From: Tubulanus polymorphus
Taxonomy: Eukaryota; Nemertea; Palaeonemertea; Tubulaniformes; Tubulanidae
DNA length: 64,000 bases
Assembly (NCBI RefSeq): GCF_964204645.1
Contig: NC_134027.1
Location: forward strand, 6,808,485-6,872,484
Direction: 5' to 3'
Shown here: one piece after another, positions 1-12,844 of the stretch
Layout of the letters: each line of letters opens with the position of its first letter
How positions within the stretch are numbered: position 1 is the first letter of the stretch
Translations under genes and position numbers: made by a program
The notes under the pieces: generated by a model
What the model was told of the DNA's origin: nothing
Database searches by the model: none
Seen by the model: only the letters and a program-made list of their open reading frames with translations

Positions 1-609
1 AAAATATTGAGTAAAACTGATCGAGCAAAACCATATTTATGAAAAGATTTTTTCTTATAAAATACACTCATACAGGTACTTATCATACAATGGACAAGAA
101 TTTAAATGTGTTATCTTCGCAAATATGAGAACTTTTTTGCATATCCTTATATAAGCTACAGCAAGAGTTTTTCACAAAACAAAATCATGACAAGCTAATG
201 ATTACATGTACAGCTGTCTTAAAACCTCAACAAACCAGTAATCCTGATCAGATTCAAGAAACGGGATCAACTTATTACGAAAACATACTAGAGTATCAGC
301 TAAGAATATAATATGTGCATATTCTAGTCTACGCGCTACAACTACAAGAAAGACACAGTGCAAAAATCACACAATCTGAAAAATCACTATTGTGTATATG
401 ATGAATAACAGAATCCACAATAGCTACGCTAAGTACATATAGAGTGAAACACACACAAACCAATAAAAAGTCACAAAAGTTTGTGCATGCTTACGAAGAT
501 CTATGATCACATAATAATCACAGCAAGTCAGTAGTGATGTAACAATTCAATATATTACGTACAAGATACATTCCAAATACCAAATTAGTAAAGAAGGTTT
601 ATCACTCAC

Positions 610-3600
610 CGAGAGGACAGTGTCTGTCCTTAGCTTTTGTGAGTATGCAAGGAACAACTGTTTCTATTTTCAAAAGATTACTAGTAACATTTTATGACAG
701 GAATTCGAAATTTGAAGCAATGCATTGAAGATATACACAGCCCAAGGTTCATGCAATTTGGCAAGTTCAATTCATTTAAATTCTATGCTCAAATCTTCAG
801 CCAAAAGCATATACATGTGTATATACAATTACAAAGGCGATCTTGTTATTTCAATTCCATCATTTGTTCATTTGATACAATTAATGACAAATCATAGAAA
901 CGGCATTGCAAAACTGAAATTAAGTACGATGATAGAACAATGGTTAGTCTTTAAAAAAGTGTCTGACTATACCAATGATTCAAAAATAATACAGCCTAAA
1001 TCTATGAGATATCTTCGATACAAAGTTATTCTATATAGATATATCACAGCAAATACCTGTTGATCTACAACTGCATTTTCTTCTTCATAGTTCAATATCG
1101 AAGGAATGTCAACCAGACTTTTGTAATTCAACCCGGCCTCGATTTCTACAACTGGTTGAAACTGGCTGTTAGCGCCAATGTGCCCGGTGAAAAAGTCAAG
1201 ATGTTCCATACAAGCTGATGAAATCATATTCTGAAAAAATACCTAGCTCGATTACTCTACGTACAGGAACATACATATGTATCTAATCAAAATGAACATT
1301 TCCAAGGATCAAGTAACACAAAGGATCAAACAAGCCATAGCTGACAACAGTTCTCAGGCTCAGGCTCGAATTCATCGTCACTGAGGCAACACCGAAACTC
1401 CCTTGTGCTAGTTCCCATTGAATTTGGGATATGTTGTATAGGCCTATAGGACCAATAGCTAAATTTCTTGCAAGACAACTTATAGAATTTCGACCCTGTT
1501 CCTCAGTTATGACGTATGAACAAAGTTTTTAGTGCCTAGTTGTGCTAGGTAACAAACTGGGCCCATTCTTTGCACTGCTAGACCCCCATAATAACATTGT
1601 ACCCAAGTTTCATTATCAAGGTTGACCTACTATCAATGAAGCTAAGTCACTGAAACACACACACAGCACAAAAATAAGGGTCATGAAATAGAAGCCCGAG
1701 AACCAATGTTTATCATATATATGAATTCTTAAATTCTCGAAGGCATGTGCTCTGATGATTAATTGATTACCTGAAGACGACCAACTCGCACTTTAATACC
1801 ACCGACAGAACCGCGCTTCATCTCAGCCAATAAATCAATGAATTCCCTCCATTGAGGACCTCTAAAACCATAAAAAGATTAATGGTAATTCTATTCATAA
1901 TATATATTGATAATCAAGTTTTAATCATAAAACACCGGCTAACTTTCGACGATTAAAGATCAATTGGACCAGTTTAATCTAAAGGATCACTAGACAAACA
2001 GCGATGAGATTGCACAACACGCTATTACATAGAAGCAAATTGAGCACATGTGTAAACTACTGCCATGTATCAACAGATTGTCAAAACAACAACAGAACAG
2101 TTACTATCACAGACATCAGAACTAAAAAATGTCATTTTGAAAGTAGTTTTCATAAAGAGATTTTTCCAATATCTTGAAGATAGTTATAAAATGACATCCT
2201 ATGCAAATTGTCACTGGAGACAAATTAGGCTCTAATATGAAACTTACAAGTTTTCTCGACTAGGAAACATCAAATGTCTGTAAAACATTCACATATCTAG
2301 TTTAAACATTGTTCTCTATAAATCACTGCTAAAACCATCTTTCAGCCAAAAAATGTGTTATTCAATACAGTGCATGTGACCTATTGTACATGAAATACGT
2401 TTCTGCATAGTATTCAAATTGTACACCACTTAAGACTAACCTAATACTGTCTTCTCGAATTAGCATACAAAACGTCGGACGTCCCGATAGTTTCCATTGT
2501 TTAGACAGAAATGCTAAATCACTCTAGAAACCAGTTAAGATAAGACATGATTAGTTTCATGATTACATCCATTTCTGTGCATCAAATACAGATCCATGAG
2601 AATATCATTGAAATATATATCACCTTTAATTCATCAATGACTAGTGGCATATCTTGAGACAAATAGAAATCGTTCAGCTCAAACAACAGAGGGTAACATA
2701 ATACAGTCGTGTTGTAGATACGATAAAACTGAAATACATATAATAGTATTAAAAACTTGGGATAAAAGGATTTTTTCCTTTTTTTGGACAGTTATCTCAC
2801 ATACTTTTGAGGTGCCAAGTTGCCCAATTGGTCTGCGAGGTCTTCCAGTTAAGCCTAGTTTTCTATTAATGCCCATGAATTCAAAAACTTTCATCAGAGT
2901 ATTTGGCGACCAGATTTTCACCGGCTCGACCTGGTGAGGTGTTTGCGTTTGAATACCGTATGTTCCTAACAACTGTTGCAGACGAACGCTCTCAGCAATC
3001 AATACAATCTGAACACTCATGTCCTGAGCAGCTGACTATGCAACAAATTAAAAACAAAAACAAATATATGGATATGTTTCTAAAGTCATTATGAGTAACA
3101 ATTTATCGACACAGATGGACTATATTTTGAGAAGTGCTTTTGGTCACTGACCTGAAAACAAGAGTACCGAACATTTGGTCTCGGTCGATTTCCAGCTGGT
3201 AGAAATCGTCTGATCGGATCGACCTCACCAATATATAACAACTGGTTATCTATTGAACAAATAACATGTCGCATATTCAAATACATTGAAACAGTTCGTG
3301 TAATTGTTTTACATATAAAACCAGGGACAAACTACTTACACAATAATTGAGATATGATAAAAAGAGCCTGTCCCCACAGAAATAGACCATCTTGACTCGG
3401 CAATCTTTCTTGACTGCCCGGATTAGCCTTTTCAGCTTCGATTGATTCCTTAGGCACGTAGTAATACTTAGGTAACACGAATCCATCGTTTGTTTTTTGA
3501 AGGAGTGACTTAACTTTGTTCTGATAATGATCCATATCAGCAGAAGACCCAAAATAACAACCTACAAGCATTCACTATAAATTTAAGAGTTTCATAGATT

Positions 3601-6600
3601 TTAAGGGAGTTTTAGGAGCAAATTTGCATTTTATTATACTGTAGTAGTCAAATTTTGATTCTAGGGCAAGTTTGTTCCAATTCTTCCATGAAAATGGTAG
3701 GCGTAGTTGAATTTAGTCACAATTCAGATAGATATGAAGAATAAGTTAACGGCTGTTCACGAGCTTACTTTCAATCAGTAGAAAGACATCAAACAAAGGC
3801 CATTCACATTCAATACCATCAAACGTCTAGAAAGTAGTTTGAAAACATGAATTTCTCATCTGCATTCTGTCAACTACAAACACAACCGATTGTTACATGT
3901 AATACCTTGATTTCAGCTGGCCGATAGTATTTCCTGTTTTTGTCTTCTAGGACTGTCTTGTAACCGTCTCGAAGAAAGCGCTTTAAGCTGTATTTACCGT
4001 TGAGTTTACGTTTTAACTTATCTAACGTTCTGTTACGTAGCTTTTTCTCATGCAGAGCAAATGCCGGCCAACTCAACACCGGTATCAATGACGCATCCGT
4101 GTTCTGTCAATGATAAAATCAATAGATCATAGTCAGCTCATTTTCATATCTAAATATATTGTCAGTTACACACTAGATGGAGTTATATCATATTTACTTT
4201 AAACGCGAAAAAAATTCAGGTACAATCCAGGGGACAAGAATAAACCGATTCAACTTACCTTCGATGCAGACTCTCTGGGCAGTAAAGTCTCAAAAATAGT
4301 ACGATTACGATTATGCGCATCTACATCTACATAAATTACTGACCAGGCAGCTCCAACACTGCCGAACACATTGAAACCATTGATTGATTCTAGTGCTGCT
4401 TTTGCCATACCTATTGAACTAAACAAATATGTAAAATAGATAAAATATACCCGTTAATATCAAAACCTTACTGATCAGAAATAAAAGGCGTTATAATAAA
4501 TTTGGTATTACTATGGTATTTTCATTGAATTCGGGTGTGATTTGGGATATTTGTTCTCAGAAGAATGTTGGCGTTAAGTGAACACTGCCATTAAAAAGGA
4601 AGGCGTTACTATGTACTTCGAAATGCTGGTCAGTGTAGACAATACTATTCTAACTAAATCCATGAAATCAAGTACATTAGTCTTTTTATACAGCAAACCT
4701 ACCTAGCATGTAATTCAACCGATCCATTATTATATTTGTTTCCTCGTTCCCACATGCCATAGTCTGGAGTTCGGTATGCTCTTTCTAGATAAAATACTAG
4801 GTTCTGTATAAAATTCACTTCATCCGTAGTGAATATGATCTGAAATTGAATTGATACATGCATATACATTCTGCAACTATTTTTCTTATTCATACAGAAC
4901 CTTCACAATAATAGGGTTTCCAGTGGTAAGGCCAGTGTAAAAAGGAGTACTTATAGGGACTTTTTAGGCAATTTTCCACCCAAAAGAAGGGACTTTTTGA
5001 TTCGGAAAGAAGGACTTTGCTGTAAAATGCGGTCCCAGAAGGGAGCATTTTCACAATGCCTTCACTGGGATACTAGTCATTAAGATCAGTCATACATTGT
5101 AGGATAATTCCATAGCCTAACACTTTCCTGTAGGCCTATACTCAATCTTACTGACAATTGAATTACCAGGCCTGAGTAATAAAACACTTTGACAATCGAA
5201 TTCACGACAAAATTGCGCGCAAAAAAATACATAAAATCAAATTTGGAAGGACTTTTTTATCAAAAGGAAGGACTTACAGTCAAAAAAGACAAAGTTTTTC
5301 CAAAAGAAGGACAAAGAAAGACTTGGGAATGACCGCTGGACTATATTTGCAAGCAATATATAGGCCTACCTGTAAACTGGACTCGATCATTTCAACGAGA
5401 AACAGAATAAATAATGCTACAGCATCAATCTGCAGGTGTTCACCTTCGTCGTCTTTCGATAAAGCATCACCTGTTACCATGTCAAATTTACAATGTAACG
5501 CGTTCTTCGGCGATTGATTCTGTTTAAATCTTTCTACCTGTTAAAAGTAAAGAACAAACAACTTTTCCAATCACTGAAATTATACTAAAAAACCATTTCT
5601 CTATCTCGGAAAATGAATAAATTTGGTCAGACTAATTTTTATAAACTACCAGTAAAGTTATCAGCATTATTGTTGAATGATGAATATCTTCAGATTGCAT
5701 CACAAAATTCAATGTGTAGGCCTAACATAGCTCAGTTTCGGAAAATGAAGACATTATCTTTTTTCACCTTTTCAGATTGCTTCATCCAAGCCATCAGAAT
5801 TCCACGCATGCATTTTATTGTGCATTGAGCCAATTCGAATGTACGCCCTTTATCATTGTCAACTTTTCTGTAAAATGCAAACAGAATAATGAGACTATGC
5901 CTATGCATAATGCTAGAAATCATTCCTTTTCAAATCAATTCTGATCTTCAAGCACTGTATCTTTCTTAGCAATGGAAGAATACGAATAAAACTGACCTGT
6001 AACTAAGCGACAGAGACCAGATAGCAGCAGCGCAATAGAGACTATCCCGTATATGAGCTACCTTACATTCTTCAGGGCTGTTCGTTTGAGGAAAAAGACC
6101 AGTAGTCGGACTTTGGTACTCGAGCAAGTTCTTGCGCACTAAAAAACGAAATGGGAAAATATTCTTTCACAAGATTCTTAAGAAAACAATGCAGTTGAGG
6201 ATAAAATTTTACTTTATAAACGCGTTTATAACGACAGTCTTTTTGACAGATAATTCAGCATCGTTATATTTGACAATTGCATGAAATTTCCCTAATCACA
6301 GTAGGCTAATTGAAAATTTTGTTAGAAAAATATGGGGTTGTGGATTTATCAAGGGTTAGGCCATCCTCCCTCTGCAAGGACTCGAACCTGATGGCATCGC
6401 TACACTCTGCCACGGCACGAACCCCTGCATCAGTAGACCGGGTGCGCAGGTACATGCGCAGCTTTCCGAACGAAAACTGGCGGCACCAATCAGATTGCTC
6501 GTTGTATAATCGTTGAGGCAAATTTCAAGGAAGAACTATAAATGGGAAAACCCGGGCTAAAATAAAACGGGATTTCTGATTGGCTAAAAATCACATCATC

Positions 6601-7021
6601 TGAACTGCGCATGTATCTGCGCACACGGTCGATTATGGCAGGGTTTCATGCCGTGGCAATCTCGATGTCATCAGGTTCGAATCCCTGCCGGGGGAGGATG
6701 GGGTTAGGCCTAGGCCAACATAAAAAAGGATAGCGGAATCTAATGTAAAACTCCTTGACACCCCTCCTGTTTTAGGTACGCCCATGGGCCTGAACCCAAA
6801 TATATTTGACGAGTGTCTTGCGCTAGGTTCTTAAAAGTGTGACTGATCTGGATCTGGATGGACTCAGTCAGTGACACTGACAGCTAATAAATGTGATTTT
6901 TTAGAAGCCAACGTCAAGGCCTACCTAATTTGTAATAATCTTCTAAACTTTGACAGCGATATTTAAAATCAAGACCCTCTGCATCGAGGAGGACATCAAT
7001 TCGGTTTCTGGGTCGATCCAT
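610..7021 (-). CDS. PHKB: Phosphorylase b kinase regulatory subunit beta (N-terminal part; gene continues past left edge)
   Basis: Regulatory beta subunit of the (alpha-beta-gamma-delta)4 phosphorylase kinase, which activates glycogen phosphorylase in the cytosol. Coding exons, 5' to 3' on the minus strand: 7021-6925, 6138-5997, 5867-5768, 5537-5370, 4839-4703, 4418-4259, 4103-3906, 3826-3769, 3561-3340, 3249-3152, 3035-2805, 2728-2624, 2523-2441, 1861-1771, 1230-1057. All 15 join in phase with GT-AG introns and give 688 codons of a family length near 1090. Landmarks: [98 protein letters not shown] and [13 protein letters not shown] favour beta over alpha. The start Met (7021) gives a shorter N terminus than vertebrate forms. 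A 48-nt exon at 657-610 has good splice sites and phase 0 at both ends but no recognised homology; it may be a cassette exon and is tentative. The C-terminal part lies outside the window. Introns between 1862 and 2440, and 6139 and 6924, hold nothing else recognised apart from the palindromic element listed separately. Confidence 0.93.
4925..5320. repeat. Degenerate repeat rich in AAGGACTTT motifs, PHKB intron
   Basis: The intron between PHKB exons 4 and 5 carries repeated short blocks of the type AAGGACTTT, with variants, at about 4950-5030 and 5240-5320. They are separated by unrelated sequence. It looks like a decayed dispersed repeat; no termini or coding capacity are visible. Confidence 0.35.
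6350..6712. repeat. Palindromic dispersed element with pol III B-box-like motifs in both arms
   Basis: Two arms of about 110 bp (near 6350-6460 and 6605-6712) are reverse complements with scattered mismatches. The outer ends read GGTTAGGCCATCCTCC on the left and its complement on the right. Each arm, read outward from the centre, contains a tRNA B-box-like GGTTCGA(A/G)TCC. The left arm also has TGGCAGAGTGTAG, which resembles an A box, but the A-to-B spacing is too short for a normal tRNA gene. The centre holds a further CCAATCAGA / TCTGATTGG pair. It is either a MITE or two tRNA-derived SINE heads in inverted orientation. It lies in PHKB intron 1. Confidence 0.55.
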
Positions 7022-7127
7022 AATAAAAGTAGTTGATAAACACTAGAATAACATGGTTAAACATTTCATGACCGTGTTAAAAGTAGTGGGGGACAAATTC
7101 ATTATTTTATGGTATAGGCTACTACGG

Positions 7128-7255
7128 GTTAGTCAGTGGTGTACCAGAACACCGTTTCAAGATGGCGGCTATGTAGAGGGCGCCATGGGACAATACAGTG
7201 AGAACAGGACATTACCACCGCATACAACACGGGCCGAAAGCATCCGTAGCAATAC
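7128..7255 (+). repeat. Unique outer part of left terminal inverted repeat, with YY1-type motif
   Basis: This segment matches the reverse complement of 16485-16612 almost base for base apart from a 6-bp insertion (attacc) in the left copy and a few substitutions in the outermost 20 bp. It contains AAGATGGCGGC (7159-7169), identical to the YY1/Pleiohomeotic core consensus. It lies only about 100 bp upstream of the PHKB start codon. Confidence 0.75.
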
Positions 7256-7283
7256 TGGTATCAGTGGTATCGGGGTATCAGTA

Positions 7284-10068
7284 GTATCACCGGTCTCGGA
7301 GAGGATCGGACAGTATCGCTGGTATCAGTGGTATCGTGGAATCACTAGTATCACCGGTCTCGGAGAGGATCGGACAGTATCACTGGTAACAGTGGTATCG
7401 GGGTAGCAGTAGTATCACCGGTCTCGGAGAGGATCGGACAGTATCACTGGTTTCAGTGGTATCGGGGTAGCAGTAGTATCACCGGTCTCGGAGAGGATCG
7501 GACAGTATCACTGGTAACAGTGGTATCGGGGTAGCAGTAGTATCACCGGTCTCGGAGAGGATCGGGCAGTATCACTGGTAACAGTGGTATCGGGGTAGCA
7601 GTAGTATCACCGGTCTCCGAGAGGATCGGGCAGTATCACTGGTATCAGTGGTATCGGGGTAGCAGTAGTATCACCGGTCTCGGAGAGGATCGGACAGTAT
7701 CACTGGTAACAGTGGTATCGGGGTAGCAGTAGTATCACCGGTCTCCAGAAGGATCGGGCAGTATCACTGGTAACAGTGGTATCGGGGTAGCAGTAGTATC
7801 ACCGGTCTCCAGAAGGATCGGGCAGTATCACTGGTATCAGTGGTATCGGGGTAGCAGTAGTATCACCGGTCTCGGAGAGGATCGGGCAGTATCACTGGTA
7901 ACAGTGGTATCGGGGTAGCAGTAGTATCACCGGTCTCCTGAAGGATCGGACAGTATCACTGGTATCAGTGGTATCGGGGTAGCAGTAGTATCACCGGTCT
8001 CCGAGAGGATCGGACAGTATCACTGGTAACAGTGGTATCGGGGTATCAATAGTACCACCGGTCTCCAGAAGGATCGGACAGTATCACTGGTATCAGTGGT
8101 ATCGGGGTAGCAGTAGTATCACCGGTCTCGGAGAGGATCGGACAGTATCACTGGTAACAGTGGTATCGGGGTAGCAGTAGTATCATCGGTCTCCTGAAGG
8201 ATCGGGCAGTATCACTGGTATCAGCGGTATTGGGGTAGCAGTAGTATCACCGGTCTCCAGAAGGATCGGACAGTATCACTGGTAACAGTGGTATCGGGGT
8301 AGCAGTAGTATCACCGGTCTCCTGAAGGATCGGGCAGTATCACTGGTATCAGCGGTATTGGGGTAGCAGTAGTATCACCGGTCTCCAGAAGGATCGGGCA
8401 GTATCACTGGTAACAGTGGTATCGGGGTAGCAGTAGTATCACCGGTCTCCTGAAGGATCGGACAGTATCACTGGTAACAGTGGTATCGGGGTAGCAGTAG
8501 TATCACCGGTCTCGGAGAGGATCGGGCAGTATCACTGGTGTCAGTGGTATCGGGGTAGCAGTAGTATCACCGGTCTCCAGAAGGATCGGACAGTATCACT
8601 GGTAACAGTGGTATCGGGGTAGCAGTAGTATCACCGGTCTCCTGAAGGATCGGGCAGTATCACTGGTATCAGTGGTATCGGGGTAGCAGTAGTATCACCG
8701 GTCTCGGAGAGGATCGGACAGTATCACTGGTAACAGTGGTATCGGGGTAGCAGTAGTATCACCGGTCTCCAGAAGGATCGGGCAGTATCACTGGTAACAG
8801 TGGTATCGGGGTAGCAGTAGTATCACCGGTCTCCAGAAGGATCGGGCAGTATCACTGGTATCAGTGGTATCGGGGTAGCAGTAGTATCACCGGTCTCCAG
8901 AAGGATCGGGCAGTATCACTGGTATCAGTGGTATCGGGGTAGCAGTAGTATCACCGGTCTCGGAGAGGATCGGGCAGTATCACTGGTAACAGTGGTATCG
9001 GGGTAGCAGTAGTATCACCGGTCTCCAGAAGGATCGGACAGTATCACTGGTAACAGTGGTATCGGGGTAGCAGTAGTATCACCGGTCTCCTGAAGGATCG
9101 GGCAGTATCACTGGTATCAGTGGTATCGGGGTAGCAGTAGTATCACCGGTCTCCGAGAGGATCGGGCAGTATCACTGGTAACAGTGGTATCGGGGTAGCA
9201 GTAGTATCACCGGTCTCCTGAAGGATCGGACAGTATCACTGGTAACAGTGGTATCGGGGTAGCAGTAGTATCACCGGTCTCGGAGAGGATCGGGCAGTAT
9301 CACTGGTGTCAGTGGTATCGGGGTAGCAGTAGTATCACCGGTCTCCTGAAGGATCGGACAGTATCACTGGTAACAGTGGTATCGGGGTAGCAGTAGTATC
9401 ACCGGTCTCCAGAAGGATCGGACAGTATCACTGGTAACAGTGGTATCGGGGTAGCAGTAGTATCACCGGTCTCCTGAAGGATCGGGCAGTATCACTGGTA
9501 TCAGTGGTATCGGGGTAGCAGTAGTATCACCGGTCTCGGAGAGGATCGGACAGTAACACTGGTAACAGTGGTATCGGGGTAGCAGTAGTATCACCGGTCT
9601 CCAGAAGGATCGGGCAGTATCACTGGTATCAGTGGTATCGGGGTAGCAGTAGTATCACCGGTCTCGGAGAGGATCGGGCAGTATCACTGGTAACAGTGGT
9701 ATCGGGGTAGCAGTAGTATCACCGGTCTCCAGAAGGATCGGACAGTATCACTGGTAACAGTGGTATCGGGGTAGCAGTAGTATCACCGGTCTCCTGAAGG
9801 ATCGAGCAGTAACACTGGTAACAGTGGTATCGGGGTAGCAGTAGTATCACCGGTCTCAAGAAGGATCGGACAGTATCACTGGTAACAGTGGTATCGGGGT
9901 AGCAGTAGTATCACCGGTCTCCGAGAGGATCGGACAGTATCACTGGTAACAGTGGTATCGGGGTAGCAGTAGTATCACCGGTCTCCTGAACGATCGGACA
10001 GTATCACTGGTATCAGTGGTATTGGGGTAGCAGTAGGATCACCGGTCTGGGAGAGGATCGGGCAGTAT
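7284..10068 (+). repeat. 64-bp satellite array, left arm (about 44 units)
   Basis: The unit begins gtatcaccggtct and is 64 bp. Unit starts at 7284, 7348, 7412 and the last at 10036 all fall on exact multiples of 64, so there is no net length change over 2.75 kb. Units differ at a few diagnostic sites: cggaga / ccgaga / ccagaa / cctgaa after accggtct, ggaca or gggca, and aacag or atcag. Each unit contains the near-palindrome cactggtaacagtg. Neighbouring two-unit blocks recur, for example the agcggtattgg variant in alternate units near 8220 and 8350, which suggests unequal exchange or conversion. Confidence 0.97.
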
Positions 10069-10375
10069 GCCATGAAGTTATAAGCAATAGTGAACTTTTA
10101 ATTCTAGATATTTAAGATTCAAGCTAGTGTAGTATATTTGAAATGTGCGATGAACTGTGTTAATTTGTAGTAATGTTTTAATTCAAAGTTTGTATGATCA
10201 TGATATCCTTAAGATGTTCCACAATAATAAATTAGATATATGTATCATAAATATGAATTAATTGACCTTAAGATTGTATCTACTTACACTACATTCAGAA
10301 GGAGGGCGATTTTTACCTACTTTGAGGAATTTGGATTTTAGGGGAATTTAACCCTGAGGATTTTTACCACTAGCC
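10068..10375 (+). repeat. 5'-truncated direct copy of the 11850-12552 element
   Basis: From about 10075 the sequence matches 12165-12530 in the same orientation: the ttttaattctagatattt block, then gatgttccacaataataaa, then cattcagaaggagg, then gatttttacctactttga. The left boundary coincides with the end of the satellite array, so this copy is either truncated by the array or was cut when the array formed. Confidence 0.7.
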
Positions 10376-11099
10376 GCTTTATATACCATCGTCGAACTGT
10401 CTATTTTACAGATGCACAGCCACTATTTGACCATAAGTGGCAAGAAAATTATAAGTAGAGGGAACTGTCCCAGATTACCGCGAACAGCAGAATTAACAGA
10501 ACGTTTCTTTACCCTGAGCAGATATTTGCGAAATTTGATGAAAAATTTAAATTGTGGGCAATGTACATCTCTTAACAAATACATAGTAAAATACCCACGA
10601 TATATACCGTCATACTCTCTATACCGTCAAACTTTTCTTCACCGATGTGGATGGTATATCGGGGGTTGACTGTATTACAAAACAAAATAATTAATTCAAG
10701 TGATGAAAATATAATAGTAATAAAACTTGACGAGGACGTATCCAGGAAAATGCAAAATGTGATTTACTTCTTTAAAATGAAATATTACACGCTTCCGCAA
10801 ATTGTTCGCAAATGTTCTACATTTGAATTATCGATCCTGTAATGGGCTCAAGTAAAATTAAACCACCTGCATATTTTAACGCTCCAAGATCTGGCTATGT
10901 GACTACCAAAACTATGTAAGCTATCGATGCAAGCGGTGAAAAACAAAGAAGAAATAAGCCCCGGCCCTTGTTTTAATCCAATGAAAAATTCCGGTTTCAT
11001 GTAACCGGCATATTTCCATATGAAATAAAAATCAATTAAAATATTCTTCGTTTCAGTAATGATTTGAAAAGTAATGAGTAATGAATACGGTCGAAAGGG

Positions 11100-11752
11100 G
11101 GGTCATCCCTAGATTCCCCAGGTTCTATGTTCCCCGGGCCCTATATTCCCCGGGTTCCATGTTCCCCGGGTCCTATATTCCCCGGGTTCTATATTCTCCC
11201 AAAGGAAATAATACAACGAGGGTTCCATATATTCTCCAAATAATAAAAACGTTGACCGGTGTCCATACCTATGCTTTTTAATAATAGTCCATCAATCATG
11301 TCATGTATTTGCTAGATACTATAAATTTGATACAGACAAGGTGCTTTTATTTTTTGCAAACGCCAGAACTTAACGAGAGAAATTCGAGATGACAATTAAT
11401 CGATCGATCAGGTAATTTATTCAGTAGTTACGTCACACTGTAAAAAGGCTTTGAAACTTGCCCGGGAGATTTTTAATTGTGATTCATGTCGTTAATTTTC
11501 ATTTAATAGAATAAAGATAAAGATAAAGATACATGTAGTGCCGATTTTCAACATCAACTAATTGGCAGCCTGACGCGTTATCATGCTCTGAATTCCCGGC
11601 GCCGAAATTGAGTGTATGTGGCCATGGGAACAAAGGACCTTTTTATACATTTTCCATAATCTTCCAGGAATATCGGATCCGGGGAATATAGAACCCCTTT
11701 TATGTTTAATCTCCCTTGGGGGAACATAGGACCCGAGGAACATAGGTATGGA
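11100..11752. repeat. Inverted pair of TTCCCCGGGTCCTATA-type minisatellites
   Basis: 11100-11230 holds about six units of a roughly 17-bp motif (tattccccgggtcctat and variants). 11660-11752 holds degenerate units of the same motif in reverse complement. The pair encloses about 430 bp without recognised coding sequence. Likely termini of a small non-autonomous element nested in the foldback centre. Confidence 0.6.
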
Positions 11753-11849
11753 CCCGTCGAAAGCACGACTTGCGTCCAGTCTTGGAATAATAATAAGTAT
11801 AGCCGCGAGTACTCCAAGTCCAGTAGAACAGCATACAATCATGTGTACA

Positions 11850-12552
11850 CTATGGTAAAAAACTTCTAGGTAGAAATCCCCAAATATTCAAAGTAGGTAA
11901 AAATCCCCACTTGGTGATTTTCAAGACCATTTCAAAGCAAAATGATACTCCAATTTTATTAATTTGCGATGAGACTGAAATATGTTTGGACTGTGCAATG
12001 AAATCTTTCGTTGTGATAAATTCTTAAGTAAACTCTTAGATTTCAATAAATTGTTAGAATTAATAAGAATAATACACTTTTATTTGTAATACCTTTAAAT
12101 TCGAACCGGAATATCTTTGACCTGTGAACTCTTGTTAACTTGTGGTATATTTGAGCTGCGCGATGCAATGAATTATGAGCAATAACGAACTTTTAATTCT
12201 AGATATTTTAGTTTCAAACTAGTGTAATATATTTGACAAGTGCTAAGAACCCTTTCATTAAGCTGTGTGATAACTTTTGAGTACTAATTTAGTATTAATG
12301 AATTTTTGATTTGTAGTATGTTTGAATTCAAGTAGTATATGCAATAGTTTGTATACTCATGATATCCTTATGATGTTCCACAATAATAAATAGGATATGT
12401 GTATCATAAATATGAAATACCGGTAAATATGAATTAATTGACCTTAAGATTGTATCTACTTAAACTACATTCAGAAGGAGGGGGATTTTTACCTACTTTG
12501 AAGAATTGGGGATTTTTACCACGGGGATTTTTACTGCACGGTAAAAGACACA
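11850..12552. mobile_element. Non-autonomous inverted-repeat element with TAAAAATCCCC termini
   Basis: The left end (about 11850-11912) carries gtaggtaaaaatcccc and the right end (about 12476-12545) carries its reverse complement ggggatttttacctac, in arms of about 60 bp. The interior is AT-rich and non-coding. A direct partial copy is at 10068-10375, and a related fragment (ggatttttacctgttacc) lies near 12700-12720. Confidence 0.6.
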
Positions 12553-12844
12553 GATTATCCGAGGTGATTGTGAAAAACACCAGGGAAAATTGGAAATTTT
12601 TGTAAAACTATTAAAGTTTTTCAACTAAAGAATATTACAGTATTTCATTGACTTTTGCTGTGAAATCAAATTTGGGGGGATTTTGGGTTTTTTTTACCTA
12701 GGAGGGATTTTTACCTGTTACCAAATTATACTCTTCATCCATATGTGTACAGTTGCGTCCGCCTTACTCAGTGCTGGTCAACTTAGTATGACACTTAAGT
12801 TGTTGAATTTTACAAATAGGTATTTTGATGGACCTTCTATTTAC

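Noticed and set aside
1057-7021. Assignment of the first gene to the alpha subunit (PHKA)
   Set aside because: [24 protein letters not shown] and [10 protein letters not shown] follow beta-subunit signatures and differ from the alpha ones.
7126-7133. hAT-type 8-bp target duplication next to CAGTGG at the left end
   Set aside because: The bases before CAGTGG at the left are matched at the right by their inverted, not direct, copy, so the terminal repeat extends further out; the direct duplication is ctactacgg.
7053-7406. 117-codon open frame on the plus strand
   Set aside because: It runs from the transposon flank into the satellite and its sequence is a translation of the 64-bp unit.
7284-10068. 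Regular repeat array considered as a CRISPR array
   Set aside because: The units are directly tandem with no unique spacers, 64 bp each, in an intron-bearing animal genome; this is a satellite.
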